A DNA stretch of 64,000 nucleotides from Oscillospiraceae bacterium (GTDB taxonomy: Bacteria > Bacillota > Clostridia > Oscillospirales > Acutalibacteraceae), in NCBI GenBank assembly GCA_015066225.1, contig SVOT01000001.1, forward strand, positions 310,001-374,000, given 5' to 3'. Shown in pieces: positions 17,676-27,234 of the stretch. Both the position numbers and the translations under genes were made by a program. Within the stretch, counting starts at the first letter, position 1. Each line of letters starts with the position of its first letter. The notes beneath the pieces are model-generated. The model was not told the DNA's origin and ran no database searches. It saw nothing but the letters and a program-made list of their open reading frames with translations.

Positions 17676-18887
17676 CTATATAATCAATTCTAAGACGCTG
17701 TCACCATATGAGAAGCATCTTGATATTTTATCAAGAGAAACAACGTAGATAAAATCATCATTGGGCATTATTGAATAGGCATCGCCCTGAATTTTGATTT
17801 CACTAACCTGTTTTCCACTTAGATTATAAACCATTATCACATTTTCGGCAAGAGCAAATATATATTTATCGGTAACAGAAACGCTTTCAACAGGTATATT
17901 CAGCGCTATATTTGCTTTTTCCTTTCCGTTAGACTTATAGACATTGATGTTTATGTCATTTGTGCTTCCGTACATTGCCAGAGCCACAACCGAAACACCG
18001 TTTGAATTAACATCACAGGAAACGAACTCGGTCGAGTAATAATCAGCTACCTTTTGTGGATTTTCAGCACCCTTTTCAACACGGTAAACACCATTATCCG
18101 TGAACATCATCAATGTATTGAATGCGGTATATTCAAGGTCTAAAACAACTGCACCGTTAACCGTATGGGTGTTAAACGGCTCATTATATTCAAAGCCGAA
18201 ATAATTAACGGTTGTGAACAATTCACCATTATCAGCGCCAACAACGGCAACACCTGCAAACTCACCGTCGCTTGAGAGAGCGATGCTTGCTATATGCTCA
18301 TAATCACAGGTCCAGTTGAAAATCAACTTATGTGAATTGGAATAAACCGATAACATACTTGTTGAAGATTTACCATGTGTGCCCAAAGCATAGTTCCCGT
18401 CTTCGCCGTATTCTGCACAGATTATGTCGTATTCAGAATTACCGCTGTACACAACCTTTTTTTCGTTCAGAAGCATAAATCCCTTTTCGCCTCTGTCAAA
18501 AACAACTGCCTTGTCGCCATTAACGGACAATGCGGGAGAAGCGAACGTATGAGTCTGCGAATAAGTAAGAACACCTCTTTGTGAATACACAAAAACGTTA
18601 TTTGTAGTGAGAATAACTATGCTGTCACCGAGATTGTCCGTTCTCAGAGTTGAATCGGTGTTTATTGAAACAGGGAAATTCTCGTTATCGTGAGTTATAT
18701 TTGATATTACCTTTGCTTTCAAAGCACTCAAGGGAACAACGCCAAACAAAGATAAAACGTAAACCGACACAAACACAAGAATCAGCGCTGCAGCAATTAT
18801 GATTTTTGCACGTGTCTTTTTTGAAAACCTCGGCACTCTGGAATATCCCTCATAACCGCTGTTAACGTCTTTTGCTTTTATTTTCAT
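17676..18887 (-). CDS. DUF5711-like single-pass membrane protein with propeller-like repeats
   Basis: 403 residues: a basic cytoplasmic N-terminus (1-28), one membrane helix (about 29-52) and a large external domain. This domain is built of recurrent short beta patterns such as SIVILTTNNVFVYS, KAVVFDRGEKGFML and YIFALAENVIMVYN, which look like WD/PQQ-type propeller blades. I believe this corresponds to DUF5711, common in Clostridia and uncharacterised. Its ATG overlaps the truA stop by four bases (ATGA). A sensor or scaffold in envelope assembly is a guess. Confidence 0.7.
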   Translation of the reverse strand: MKIKAKDVNSGYEGYSRVPRFSKKTRAKIIIAAALILVFVSVYVLSLFGVVPLSALKAKVISNITHDNENFPVSINTDSTLRTDNLGDSIVILTTNNVFVYSQRGVLTYSQTHTFASPALSVNGDKAVVFDRGEKGFMLLNEKKVVYSGNSEYDIICAEYGEDGNYALGTHGKSSTSMLSVYSNSHKLIFNWTCDYEHIASIALSSDGEFAGVAVVGADNGELFTTVNYFGFEYNEPFNTHTVNGAVVLDLEYTAFNTLMMFTDNGVYRVEKGAENPQKVADYYSTEFVSCDVNSNGVSVVALAMYGSTNDININVYKSNGKEKANIALNIPVESVSVTDKYIFALAENVIMVYNLSGKQVSEIKIQGDAYSIMPNDDFIYVVSLDKISRCFSYGDSVLELII

Positions 18888-19639
18888 TCGGTATTCTCAC
18901 CTCCGTAATAAACCTTATTGAGATACAGCCCGTCAGGAATTGCTGTAATTCCTGCCATAGTCCGGTCTTTGCTTTCTATAATCGCCGGTATATCATCTGC
19001 TTTTATTTTTCCGTTATTTACATAAAGCAGTGTACCAACCATAATGCGAACCATATTATAGAGAAACCCATCACCGCAAACATAGAATTTAACAAGCTCC
19101 CCCTCACGAACGACCCCGGCATCATACACAGTTCTGACTTTTGATTTCACCTGTGCATCAGCGGCACAAAACGCGGAAAAATCAAAAGTGCCGATAAAGA
19201 ACTTTGCCGCCCTGTTCATAAGCTCAACATCAAGGTCATATTTGTAATTAAACGAATGCTTGAACATAAACGGAGAAGCCACAACCGAATTTTCTATTAC
19301 GTAAACATACTCTTTTTTTACACAATCAAACCTTGCATTGAATTCATAAGGCACTTCACTGCAAGAATAGACGGCTATTTCACCCGGGAGCTTTGAGGAA
19401 GCCAGCGCAACAGGAAACTTTTCAACAGGAATGTTAGAGTTTGTTCTGACGTTAAAGAAAAACTCATTTGCGTGAACTCCCGCATCAGTTCTGCTGCAAC
19501 CGATGATATTGGCATCCTCACCGGTCAGGCGAAACCACGCTTTTCGCAGCTCTTCCTGAACGGTAACTGCATTATTCTGTTGTTGCCACCCATGAAAAGC
19601 GGCTCCGTCATAGGCAATTTTAAACAATAAATTTCTCAT
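18884..19639 (-). CDS. truA: tRNA pseudouridine(38-40) synthase
   Basis: Isomerises uridines 38-40 in the anticodon arm of tRNAs. The catalytic aspartate lies in SRTDAGVHANE (near residue 55). I use ATG 19639 (MRNLLFKIAYDGAAFHGWQ, 251 residues), since the 51-base N-terminal extension would run into ecfT and family members begin at this point. It follows ecfT by two bases. ECF module plus truA is a standard Firmicutes order, although the usual next genes rplM-rpsI lie 21 kb away here. Confidence 0.94.
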   Translation of the reverse strand: MRNLLFKIAYDGAAFHGWQQQNNAVTVQEELRKAWFRLTGEDANIIGCSRTDAGVHANEFFFNVRTNSNIPVEKFPVALASSKLPGEIAVYSCSEVPYEFNARFDCVKKEYVYVIENSVVASPFMFKHSFNYKYDLDVELMNRAAKFFIGTFDFSAFCAADAQVKSKVRTVYDAGVVREGELVKFYVCGDGFLYNMVRIMVGTLLYVNNGKIKADDIPAIIESKDRTMAGITAIPDGLYLNKVYYGGENTE

Positions 19640-19641
19640 AA

Positions 19642-20454
19642 TCAGATAAGATGCTCGAAAATAATATTTAATGCAACCATACCGCCGCAAACCAAAGCCG
19701 TTACAGCGTAAGCAACAATATCTCGGTAGGTCATTTTCATTTGTCTGAGGCGTGTTCTTCCCTCACCCGTGTAGCAACGGCATGACATTGCATCCGCAAG
19801 CTCTATCGCACGCTTGAACGCCGAAATAAACAGCGGTACAAAAATGGGAATCAACGCTTTTAATCTTTTAATTATACTGCCGCTTTCAAAATCAGCACCT
19901 CTCGCCTTTTGGGCTGACATTATGCGGTCAATTTCATCAATTAATGTCGGGATAAATCTGAGGGCTATTGTCATCATCATAGCAAACGTATGAACATCAA
20001 CCTTGAAAACCTTTAAAGGTGACAACAGCTTCTCAATAGCATCCGTCAAATCTGTTGGCGAGGTTGTGTACGTTAACAATGAGCTCATAACAATAAGTGC
20101 AAAAATTCTTATTGAAATAAAAATTGCAGTGTAAATGCCCGTATCGGTTATTGTTATAAACTTCCATTGTAAAATAATATCGCCTTGCTTGATATAATAC
20201 AGCTGCAGAACAGTAGTCAACAGAACAATAGGGATAAGGGGTTTAAGGCTCTTCAAGGCAAGCTTTGGCGAAAGCCTTGATAACAAATAGCTGAAAATCG
20301 CAAAGAAGCACAGAAGCCCTAAAGACCAGAAGTTTTTGCAAACAAAAACAAAGACAAGAAAAACTAAGGTAAGTATAATTTTTGTTCTTGCATCAAGCCT
20401 GTGTAAGAAAGATTTCCCGGGGAAATATTGCCCTATAGTAATATCTTTAATCAT
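19642..20454 (-). CDS. ecfT: Energy-coupling factor transporter transmembrane subunit EcfT
   Basis: Integral membrane scaffold that couples the EcfA ATPases to exchangeable vitamin-binding S components. 270 residues from ATG 20454 (MIKDITIGQYFPG). The upstream extension overlaps ecfA2 and lacks family similarity. There are about five membrane helices. Coupling helices carry MSAQKARGADF and the later MSCRCYTGEGRTR, the two ARG-type motifs that contact the ATPases. The start overlaps the ecfA2 stop by 8 bases. No S component is encoded nearby, so the module probably serves several substrates. Confidence 0.94.
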   Translation of the reverse strand: MIKDITIGQYFPGKSFLHRLDARTKIILTLVFLVFVFVCKNFWSLGLLCFFAIFSYLLSRLSPKLALKSLKPLIPIVLLTTVLQLYYIKQGDIILQWKFITITDTGIYTAIFISIRIFALIVMSSLLTYTTSPTDLTDAIEKLLSPLKVFKVDVHTFAMMMTIALRFIPTLIDEIDRIMSAQKARGADFESGSIIKRLKALIPIFVPLFISAFKRAIELADAMSCRCYTGEGRTRLRQMKMTYRDIVAYAVTALVCGGMVALNIIFEHLI

Positions 20455-21313
20455 ACAACCCCTCCTTTTTAAGATATCGAAGGATTGCATCAGAAGCACC
20501 TGACACGGTGTATTCGGTTTCGCCAAGGTCAAAGCCCGATTTTTTTAATTCAAGAAAAATACTGGTAATTTCAGGAACATCAAGACCAAGAGAAGAAAGA
20601 AGCTCCCCCTGCGAATAAACCTGCGAGACCGTTCCGTCAAGAACGGCTTCACCCTTATTCATAACAATTACACGCTCGGCAACAGCTGCAACATCATCCA
20701 TATTATGAGAAACGAAAATAACCGTGCTACCCGTTTTAGCGTTATAATCCTTTATGAGTCTGAGAAGATTTTTTTTGCCAATCGGGTCAAGGCCTGCGGT
20801 TGGTTCATCAAGAATAAGTACCTTGGGCTCCATTGAAATTACGCCTGCAATAGCAACACGGCGTTTTTCGCCACCCGAAAGGTCAAAGGGTGACTTTTCA
20901 AGATAATCCTCGCTGAGGCCAACAAATTTTATTGCGTCGTAAACCCTGCGTTTAATCTCACCATCAGAAAGCCCCATATTCGACGGACCAAAAGCAATAT
21001 CTTTATAGACACTTGATTCAAAAAGCTGTTGCTCGGGATACTGAAAGCAAAGACCAACGTCAAACCTGCATTTTCGCAAGGATTCTTTTGATTTATAAAT
21101 GCTTTCACCCTCGAAAAGAACGTCACCGGAATCGGGCTTGAGAAGACCGTTAAGATGTTGCAGTAACGTGCTCTTTCCCGAGCCGGTGTGACCGATTACA
21201 GCAACAATCTCGCCTTGTCTGAAGTCAAGTGAAACGCCCTTGAGAGCACCCGTTTCAAACGGTGTGCCCTTGGAATAGCCGTATATTAAATTGTGCACTG
21301 AAAGCACTGACAT
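20447..21313 (-). CDS. ecfA2: Energy-coupling factor transporter ATPase EcfA2
   Basis: 288-residue ABC ATPase. Walker A GHTGSGKST, Q-loop CFQYPEQQLF, signature LSGGEKRR, Walker B VLILDEPTAGLDP, H-loop FVSHNMDD. The Q-loop and the C-terminal extension are typical for the second EcfA subunit. It forms a heterodimer with EcfA1 on EcfT. Located three bases after ecfA1 and overlapping ecfT. Confidence 0.94.
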   Translation of the reverse strand: MSVLSVHNLIYGYSKGTPFETGALKGVSLDFRQGEIVAVIGHTGSGKSTLLQHLNGLLKPDSGDVLFEGESIYKSKESLRKCRFDVGLCFQYPEQQLFESSVYKDIAFGPSNMGLSDGEIKRRVYDAIKFVGLSEDYLEKSPFDLSGGEKRRVAIAGVISMEPKVLILDEPTAGLDPIGKKNLLRLIKDYNAKTGSTVIFVSHNMDDVAAVAERVIVMNKGEAVLDGTVSQVYSQGELLSSLGLDVPEITSIFLELKKSGFDLGETEYTVSGASDAILRYLKKEGLYD

Positions 21314-21316
21314 TTT

Positions 21317-22165
21317 TTAACCTCTGTTTTTTGTAAATTCTTTAAAGCATTCAACAAACTCTGCACAAGTCAAGGGCGAGCCCTTAATCTTGACACCGTT
21401 CTCTTTTAATACTGACACAAGCTCAAGGGGCTTCGGAACAGTTAAACCAATATCCTGTAAAACATCTTTCTCTGAAAATACCTGAGCGGGTGTACCGTCA
21501 AGACAAATACCGCCGTTGTTAACAACGACTACCCTGTCTGCCAAAACAGCTTCATCCATAAAATGAGTAACCAAAACAACAGAAATACCCAATTCATTTT
21601 TCAATTTGAGCAAAGCCGCCATAACCTCACGGCGACCTTTAGGGTCAAGCATTGCTGTGGGCTCATCAAGAACAATGCAACGTGTCTGCATAGCAATAAC
21701 GCCCGCAATTGCAACACGCTGTTTCTGACCACCCGAAAGGCGGTGAGGCTCGTGACGCCTGTATTCGTACATATCAACGATTTTCAAGGCTTCGTCTACT
21801 CTGCGACGTATTTCATCACGGGGAACACCGAGGTTTTCGGGACCGAATGCCACGTCATCCTCAACAATAGTTGCAACAATCTGGTTATCGGGATTCTGAA
21901 AAACCATACCCACATTGCGACGTATTTCTATTTCATTATCTTCATTATCTGTCGGCAACCCAAAAGAAACAACAGAGCCCGCTGTTGGCAAAAGCAACGC
22001 ATTCATAAGCTTTGCCATAGTGGATTTACCAGAACCGTTATGACCTAAAATACAGGTAAACTGACCTGCATACAAATCAAGATTCAAATCCTTTAAAGCA
22101 TCTGTTTCATCATCCGAATAACGGAAGCTGACATTTTTAAACTCAATAATCTTTTCCATAATCAT
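21317..22165 (-). CDS. ecfA1: Energy-coupling factor transporter ATPase EcfA1
   Basis: ABC ATPase with Walker A GHNGSGKST, Q-loop VFQNPDNQIV, signature LSGGQKQR, Walker B CIVLDEPTAMLDP and H-loop VTHFMDEA. I choose ATG 22165, which overlaps the stop of the preceding methyltransferase as ATGA. This gives 282 residues starting MIMEKIIEFKNVSFRY. Starts at 22174 and 22159 are also possible. First subunit of the ECF module. Confidence 0.92.
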   Translation of the reverse strand: MIMEKIIEFKNVSFRYSDDETDALKDLNLDLYAGQFTCILGHNGSGKSTMAKLMNALLLPTAGSVVSFGLPTDNEDNEIEIRRNVGMVFQNPDNQIVATIVEDDVAFGPENLGVPRDEIRRRVDEALKIVDMYEYRRHEPHRLSGGQKQRVAIAGVIAMQTRCIVLDEPTAMLDPKGRREVMAALLKLKNELGISVVLVTHFMDEAVLADRVVVVNNGGICLDGTPAQVFSEKDVLQDIGLTVPKPLELVSVLKENGVKIKGSPLTCAEFVECFKEFTKNRG

Positions 22166-23028
22166 TTTGTCCATACCGCTGTTGACCCGCAAGGAAGAAC
22201 AAGCCCCGAATCTGTAACCATAAGACCGATTTCATCTGCAGCTGCTTTACCTCCGAATTTGTTTGCAACGGTAGAATTCAATATGTAGCTCATAACAGCG
22301 GGCGAAATACCTGCTGTGTACGAATTAATTAAAACGGCTAATGAATTTTCGGTAAGAAGCTGTGAGCATTGCTCAACAAAAGAATATATCTCATTTTCGA
22401 GCTTCCACACTTCACCGCCGGGCCCCCTGCCGTATGAGGGTGGGTCCATAATTATTATATCATATTTGTTGCCACGTCTTATTTCACGGGCAACAAACTT
22501 CATACAATCATCAACAATCCAACGAACACTTTTATCTGCAACGCCCGATGCAGCGGCATTTTCTTTAGCCCATTGAACCATACCCTTTGAAGCATCAACG
22601 TGAACAACAGAAGCTCCCTTTGAAAGAGCGGAGATTGTTGCAGCACCGGTGTATGCAAAAAGATTAAGAACCTTAACGTCTGTTCTTTGGCTCTTTTCAA
22701 TTATTTCGCCAACCAAATCCCAGTTACAAGCCTGCTCGGGGAAAACACCCGTATGCTTGAAGCCCATTGGCTTGAGATTGAATTTCAAATCCCTGTAGCT
22801 GATTTGCCACACCTCTGGAATAGTCTTATAGAACTCCCAGGAGCCACCGCCTTGATTCGAGCGGTGATACCTTGCGTGAGCATTTCTCCACATAGGGTTC
22901 TTTCGAGGCGTATTCCAGATCGCCTGAGGGTCGGGACGAATGAGGAAAATATCCCCCCAACGCTCAAGCCTTTCCCCGTCAGAGCAATCTATAAGCTCGT
23001 AATCCTTCCAAAATTCAGTTACTCTCAT
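22162..23028 (-). CDS. Class I SAM-dependent methyltransferase (RlmI/RlmK-like)
   Basis: 288 residues. An N-terminal region with WGDIFLIRPDPQAIW and WEFYKTIPEVW precedes a Rossmann methyltransferase domain with motif I VLNLFAYTGAATISA (about 120-134), an acidic end VHVDASKG, and the catalytic-type DPPSYGRG (about 195-202). This resembles the catalytic half of the 23S rRNA methyltransferases RlmI/RlmK without their PUA domain. The substrate is unknown, with rRNA base methylation the likeliest. Its start directly abuts glmM. Confidence 0.8.
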   Translation of the reverse strand: MRVTEFWKDYELIDCSDGERLERWGDIFLIRPDPQAIWNTPRKNPMWRNAHARYHRSNQGGGSWEFYKTIPEVWQISYRDLKFNLKPMGFKHTGVFPEQACNWDLVGEIIEKSQRTDVKVLNLFAYTGAATISALSKGASVVHVDASKGMVQWAKENAAASGVADKSVRWIVDDCMKFVAREIRRGNKYDIIIMDPPSYGRGPGGEVWKLENEIYSFVEQCSQLLTENSLAVLINSYTAGISPAVMSYILNSTVANKFGGKAAADEIGLMVTDSGLVLPCGSTAVWTK

Positions 23029-24402
23029 TTAAAGTAATCTCTCCTTGATAACTTGCACAAGTTCTTGTGAAAGCACTTCTATCTGTTCTTTGTTTTTGCC
23101 CTCAAGCATTACTCTTATCAACGGCTCCGTTCCGGAAACGCGAACAAGAACCCTGCCATCGTCACCCAGTGCCTTTTCAGTTGCGGCAACAGCTCTTTTA
23201 ATTTCTTCATCGTGCGGAAACCTTGCCTTACCGATATCCGAAACCCTGATATTTTCAAGACTTTGGGGATAAACTGTCATAATCCCGGCAAGCTCTGAAA
23301 GGGGTTTGCCCGTTTTCTTCATAACCGAAAGGAGCTTCAATGCTGAAAGCTGACCGTCACCTGTTGTTGCAAAATCGCTGAAAATAATATGGCCGGATTG
23401 CTCACCACCGATTGAATAATCATTTTCAAGCATATTTTCTAAAACGTATCTGTCACCGACTTTGGTTTTTTCGCAATTGATACCGTTTTCTTCACAAAAT
23501 TTAAAGAACCCCATATTGCTCATAACCGTCACAACAGCAGTATTATTTTTTAATTTGTTTTTATTTTTCAGGTAATTTGCAAAAATAGCTATAAGCCTGT
23601 CACCATCGACGATGTTACCGTTTTCATCAACAGCGAGAAATCTGTCTGCATCACCGTCAAAAGCAAGACCGACATCACATTTGTTTCTTACAACGAAATC
23701 CTGCAAAATTTCCATTTGAGTTGAACCGCACTTCTTATTTATGTTTGTTCCGTTAGGGTGCGATGCAATAAAATAACAATCTTCATTTAACGACATAAAC
23801 AACTCAGGTGCCGTTACGCAAGCAGAACCGTTTGAACAATCAACCGCAATTTTAAGACCGCTAAAGTCTTTATATCTGTCTTCTGCCAAATCACTTTCTG
23901 CAATTTTCCTGAGATAGTTAACGTAATCAGAAACCGCTGTCTGAGAGCGGGCAATTCTGCCCACCTCACCACCAACTTTAATGGGCGGTATCTGAGATTT
24001 GTCAAGAATGATTTTTTCTATTTCCTCTTCCAACGAGTCGGGAAGCTTATATCCGTTTCCTTGAAATATTTTAATACCGTTGTATTCACAAGGGTTGTGT
24101 GATGCCGATATCATAACGGCGGCATCGTAACAATATTTCTTAACAAGGTAAGCAACCGCCGGTGTGGGTATTTCGCCGAGAAGCATAACGTCTGCACCCA
24201 CAGAACAAAAGCCCGAAGCCAAGGCAGATTCGAGCATCTGCGATGAAACTCTTGTGTCAACACCAATGAGAACCTTTGGCTTTTTGTTGTTATGCGATGT
24301 TAAAACCATCGCCGCCGCTCTGCCTATCTGCATTGCAAGCTCACACGTTATTTCTGTGTTTGCCACACCTCTTGCACCGTCGGTACCGAATAATCTACCC
24401 AA
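23029..24402 (-). CDS. glmM: Phosphoglucosamine mutase
   Basis: Interconverts glucosamine 6- and 1-phosphate on the way to UDP-GlcNAc for peptidoglycan. 457 residues with the active-site phosphoserine loop MISASHNPCEYNGIK (Ser near 100), metal loop DGDADR, sugar loop GGEQSGH and phosphate loop RVSGTEPLIR. The start codon is TTG at 24402, supported by AGGAG seven bases upstream and the family N-terminus GRLFGTDGARG. Normal length. Confidence 0.95.
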   Translation of the reverse strand: MGRLFGTDGARGVANTEITCELAMQIGRAAAMVLTSHNNKKPKVLIGVDTRVSSQMLESALASGFCSVGADVMLLGEIPTPAVAYLVKKYCYDAAVMISASHNPCEYNGIKIFQGNGYKLPDSLEEEIEKIILDKSQIPPIKVGGEVGRIARSQTAVSDYVNYLRKIAESDLAEDRYKDFSGLKIAVDCSNGSACVTAPELFMSLNEDCYFIASHPNGTNINKKCGSTQMEILQDFVVRNKCDVGLAFDGDADRFLAVDENGNIVDGDRLIAIFANYLKNKNKLKNNTAVVTVMSNMGFFKFCEENGINCEKTKVGDRYVLENMLENDYSIGGEQSGHIIFSDFATTGDGQLSALKLLSVMKKTGKPLSELAGIMTVYPQSLENIRVSDIGKARFPHDEEIKRAVAATEKALGDDGRVLVRVSGTEPLIRVMLEGKNKEQIEVLSQELVQVIKERLL

Positions 24403-24432
24403 AAAATCACTCCTAATATAGTTTATGTAATA

Positions 24433-25482
24433 TCAGAATGATTCAAACTTCCCTTGAGCATCATCCGAAGCAGGTGATAAACCAAGGTGCTGGTAACCAA
24501 GCGCCGTCACCTTTCTGCCCCGGGGTGTTCTTGTTAAAAATCCGAGTTGCATTAAATACGGCTCATAAACGTCTTCAATTGTTATGGCTTCCTCACCAAT
24601 CATTGCGGCTATTGTGTCAAGACCAACGGGACCACCGTTGTAATTCTCAATCATTGCACGCAACAGATTGCGGTCAACAAGGTCAAGACCCAATTCGTCA
24701 ATTTCCATTCGGGAAAGAGCATTCTGAGCTGATTCAACATCAATAATACCATTCCCCATAACCTGGGCATAATCCCTTGCTCTTTTTAATAATCTGTTGG
24801 CAATTCGTGGGGTTCCTCTTGACCTTGAAGCAATTTCAAGTGCCCCGTCATCCTCTGCAACAATATTAAGAATTCCTGCGCTACGTTTAACAATCTGTGC
24901 AAGCTCTTTGGGCGAATAAAGCTCAAGCCTGAGAATAACACCAAAACGGTCCCTCAACGGTGCAGATAACTGACCTGCCCTCGTAGTTGCACCAATCAAC
25001 GTAAATCTTTTTAAATCCAGTCTTATAGATCTTGCGGAAGGACCTTTGCCGATTATAATATCAAGTGCAAAGTCTTCCATAGCGGGATAAAGAACTTCCT
25101 CTATGCTTCTTGACATACGGTGTATTTCATCTATAAACAAAATATCACCGTCGTTAAGACTTGTTAAAAGTGCCGCCAGGTCACCCGGCTTTTCGATGGC
25201 GGGACCCGAGGTTACTCTGATCTGAACACCCATCTCATTTGCAACAATGCCTGCAAGGGTGGTTTTACCGAGACCGGGGGGACCATAAAGAAGCACGTGA
25301 TCCAAAGATTCGTGTCTGTTTTTTGCGGCTTCGATATAGATTTTGAGGTTTTCTTTTGCTTTCTCCTGCCCTATATACTCATCAAGGGTATGGGGGCGAA
25401 GTGACGTTTCAATATCCACGTCGGCATTTATATATTCCGGCGCTATAACACGCTGTTCATCTGCTACAAAAAAATCGTCCAT
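24433..25482 (-). CDS. ruvB: Holliday junction branch migration ATPase RuvB
   Basis: Motor of the RuvABC resolvasome, 349 residues. Walker [13 protein letters not shown], Walker B FIDEIHR, sensor GATTRAG and the C-terminal winged-helix segment [15 protein letters not shown] are present. It follows ruvA by 10 bases. Complete and ordinary. Confidence 0.97.
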   Translation of the reverse strand: MDDFFVADEQRVIAPEYINADVDIETSLRPHTLDEYIGQEKAKENLKIYIEAAKNRHESLDHVLLYGPPGLGKTTLAGIVANEMGVQIRVTSGPAIEKPGDLAALLTSLNDGDILFIDEIHRMSRSIEEVLYPAMEDFALDIIIGKGPSARSIRLDLKRFTLIGATTRAGQLSAPLRDRFGVILRLELYSPKELAQIVKRSAGILNIVAEDDGALEIASRSRGTPRIANRLLKRARDYAQVMGNGIIDVESAQNALSRMEIDELGLDLVDRNLLRAMIENYNGGPVGLDTIAAMIGEEAITIEDVYEPYLMQLGFLTRTPRGRKVTALGYQHLGLSPASDDAQGKFESF

Positions 25483-25492
25483 TTAATACTCC

Positions 25493-26104
25493 TTAAAATC
25501 TCAACGTCATATTCTTTAATGCGGCTTTTATGAGCTCTTCAACCGAAAGGTCAGGTGAGAGCTTGCTGACAGCAACGGAGGCCTCTGCCTGAGAATAGCC
25601 AAGAGCTGTAAGTGCAGAAATCGCCTCAGAAGTATTGCTCATATCGTTTGCGCTTCTCACAGCATTTGCTGTTAAACTGCTTTCCTCTGAAACGAATGCC
25701 GCCGAAGTTATTTTATCCTTCAACTCAAGAACTACTCTTTGAGCAAGCTTGGGACCGACACCGTTTGCGGCTGTGATTGCTTTTGTGTCACCGCTGCCGA
25801 CTGCAATAGCAAAAGCATCAGGAGTTAGCTCTGAAAGAATAGCCAATGCCGCTTTGGGACCGACGCCGGAAACACCAATGAGCAATTTAAACGCCTCAAG
25901 CTCTTCATTAGTTGCAAAGCCAAATAAATCGAGAGCATCCTCACGCACGTTAAGATGGGTGAACACCGTAACCTCGCCAATCACATTTGAAAGCTTGGCA
26001 ATAGTGTTACGGGTTGCAAAGCACTTGAAACCAACACCGCCGCAAGAGATAGCAATACTCTGCTCCCCTTTAAATATAATTTTACCGGTTAAGCTATAAA
26101 ACAT
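25493..26104 (-). CDS. ruvA: Holliday junction branch migration protein RuvA
   Basis: Tetrameric junction-binding subunit of 203 residues. It has an OB-fold N-terminal domain (MFYSLTGKIIF), helix-hairpin-helix motifs GVSGVGPKAALAIL (near 80) and ANGVGPKLAQRVVLELK (near 115), and a C-terminal RuvB-binding domain (ALTALGYSQAEA). It starts five bases after ruvC. Confidence 0.97.
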   Translation of the reverse strand: MFYSLTGKIIFKGEQSIAISCGGVGFKCFATRNTIAKLSNVIGEVTVFTHLNVREDALDLFGFATNEELEAFKLLIGVSGVGPKAALAILSELTPDAFAIAVGSGDTKAITAANGVGPKLAQRVVLELKDKITSAAFVSEESSLTANAVRSANDMSNTSEAISALTALGYSQAEASVAVSKLSPDLSVEELIKAALKNMTLRF

Positions 26105-26109
26105 AAATT

Positions 26110-26607
26110 TTACCTCCTGCCAATGGTGTTTATCAGTGAGCCGCTAGCGTGACCGTGGCAAATTGCTAAAGCCAATGCATCCGCCGCATCATCGGGCTTT
26201 GGAATTTTATCAAGATGCAGAAACATTCTTGTCATTTCCTGAACCTGTTGCTTTTCTGCACGACCGTAGCCAACAATGCTTTGTTTGACCTGCAAGGGTG
26301 TGTATTCATAAATCGGGATCCCCGATTGCTCTGCCGCAAGAACGATAACTCCCCTTGCCTGAGCAACGTCAATGGCGGTTTTTTGGTTTGTGTTGAAGTA
26401 TAACCTTTCAATACTTATTGCATCGGGCTTGAATTTATTTATCAGTTCAGTAATATCGTTATAAATTTTCTCAAGTCGCTTGTTAAAGGGCATATCTTTA
26501 TCTGTGGTAACGGCGCCGTAGCCCATCAGGGTAAAAGTGTTATGCTCATAGCGAATAATTCCGCAACCGACTATTGCATAGCCGGGGTCGATGCCCAAAA
26601 TAACCAC
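26110..26607 (-). CDS. ruvC: Crossover junction endodeoxyribonuclease RuvC
   Basis: Holliday junction resolvase of 165 residues with the RNase H-like acidic residues: D in LGIDPG (residue 7), E in ISIERLYF, and DD in KPDDAADALALA. The start codon is GTG at 26607, with AAGGG seven bases upstream. It is the first gene of the long minus-strand run that ends at the TetM/Rae1 fusion, and has its own promoter. Confidence 0.95.
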   Translation of the reverse strand: MVILGIDPGYAIVGCGIIRYEHNTFTLMGYGAVTTDKDMPFNKRLEKIYNDITELINKFKPDAISIERLYFNTNQKTAIDVAQARGVIVLAAEQSGIPIYEYTPLQVKQSIVGYGRAEKQQVQEMTRMFLHLDKIPKPDDAADALALAICHGHASGSLINTIGRR

Positions 26608-26642
26608 AAGCTCACCCTTTCGACAGAAAATTTTTTCAGATT

Positions 26643-26672
26643 ATTATAGCACATATCAGTATGAAATATCAA
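26643..26672 (-). promoter_or_regulatory. Promoter of the ruvCAB operon
   Basis: Minus strand TTGATA (26672-26667), 18 bases, TATAAT (26648-26643), about 35 bases before the GTG. No LexA-type box is evident. The region 26670-26720 on the far side is almost pure A/T. Confidence 0.72.
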
Positions 26673-26748
26673 TATATTATATATTTTTTTATTTATAATA
26701 TATATAATATTATTAAGCTTTTGTAACTTTCTTGTAATCAAAATTTTG

Positions 26749-26777
26749 TTGATTTTTATCTAAATGGTTGTTATAAT
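26749..26777 (+). promoter_or_regulatory. Promoter of the SH3 protein / PflX-like unit
   Basis: TTGATT (26749-26754), 17 bases, TATAAT (26772-26777), followed by CAAGGAGATGG before the ATG at 26805. Confidence 0.78.
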
Positions 26778-26804
26778 GTAAAAAAAGACACAAGGAGATG
26801 GATT

Positions 26805-27233
26805 ATGAAATTCTTTAAAAATAAAAACACAGTTGTTTTGGCTGTCTCTGCTCTTCTTATCGTTATTGCAATTATTGTTGCTATTGCAGCTTCTGCCGGT
26901 GGCAACGCAGATGAAAAAAAAGAAACAACAACCAAACCCACAGAGAGTGTAAATCTTGACCTTGGTGCCATTGCCAACAAGAACAACCAGTCTGATAAGA
27001 AAGATAACACTTCTGCAAACGTTAAAAACGAGCCCGGTAAATACAAGATTGCCACTAAAGATGACCCCCTCGGTCTCAGAATCAAGCCCGGCACAGATGC
27101 AGACAGACTTCTTTACATCGACAAAGGCGAAACAGTTGAGGTTCTCGCCGTGTGGGAGGACTGGGGTTACGTTGTTTACGGCACAACAGGCGGTTGGCTT
27201 TCAATGAATTACCTTGAAAGAGTAGCAGACTGA
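26805..27233 (+). CDS. Membrane-anchored bacterial SH3-domain protein
   Basis: 142 residues: a short basic N-terminus, one hydrophobic helix (about 9-31), a Lys/Thr/Asn-rich linker (about 33-78), and a C-terminal SH3b domain (about 83-140) with LRIKPGTDADRLLYIDKG, VEVLAVWEDWGYV and GWLSMNYL. SH3b domains of this type usually bind cell-wall peptides. No catalytic domain is attached, so it may be a wall-binding or regulatory piece. It is followed after one base by the PflX-like gene. Confidence 0.78.
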   Translation: MKFFKNKNTVVLAVSALLIVIAIIVAIAASAGGNADEKKETTTKPTESVNLDLGAIANKNNQSDKKDNTSANVKNEPGKYKIATKDDPLGLRIKPGTDADRLLYIDKGETVEVLAVWEDWGYVVYGTTGGWLSMNYLERVAD

Positions 27234-27234
27234 T

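Noticed and set aside
26673..26720. AT-rich stretch as a replication origin or phage attachment site
   Set aside because: No repeats, DnaA boxes or flanking integrase; it simply separates two divergent promoters.
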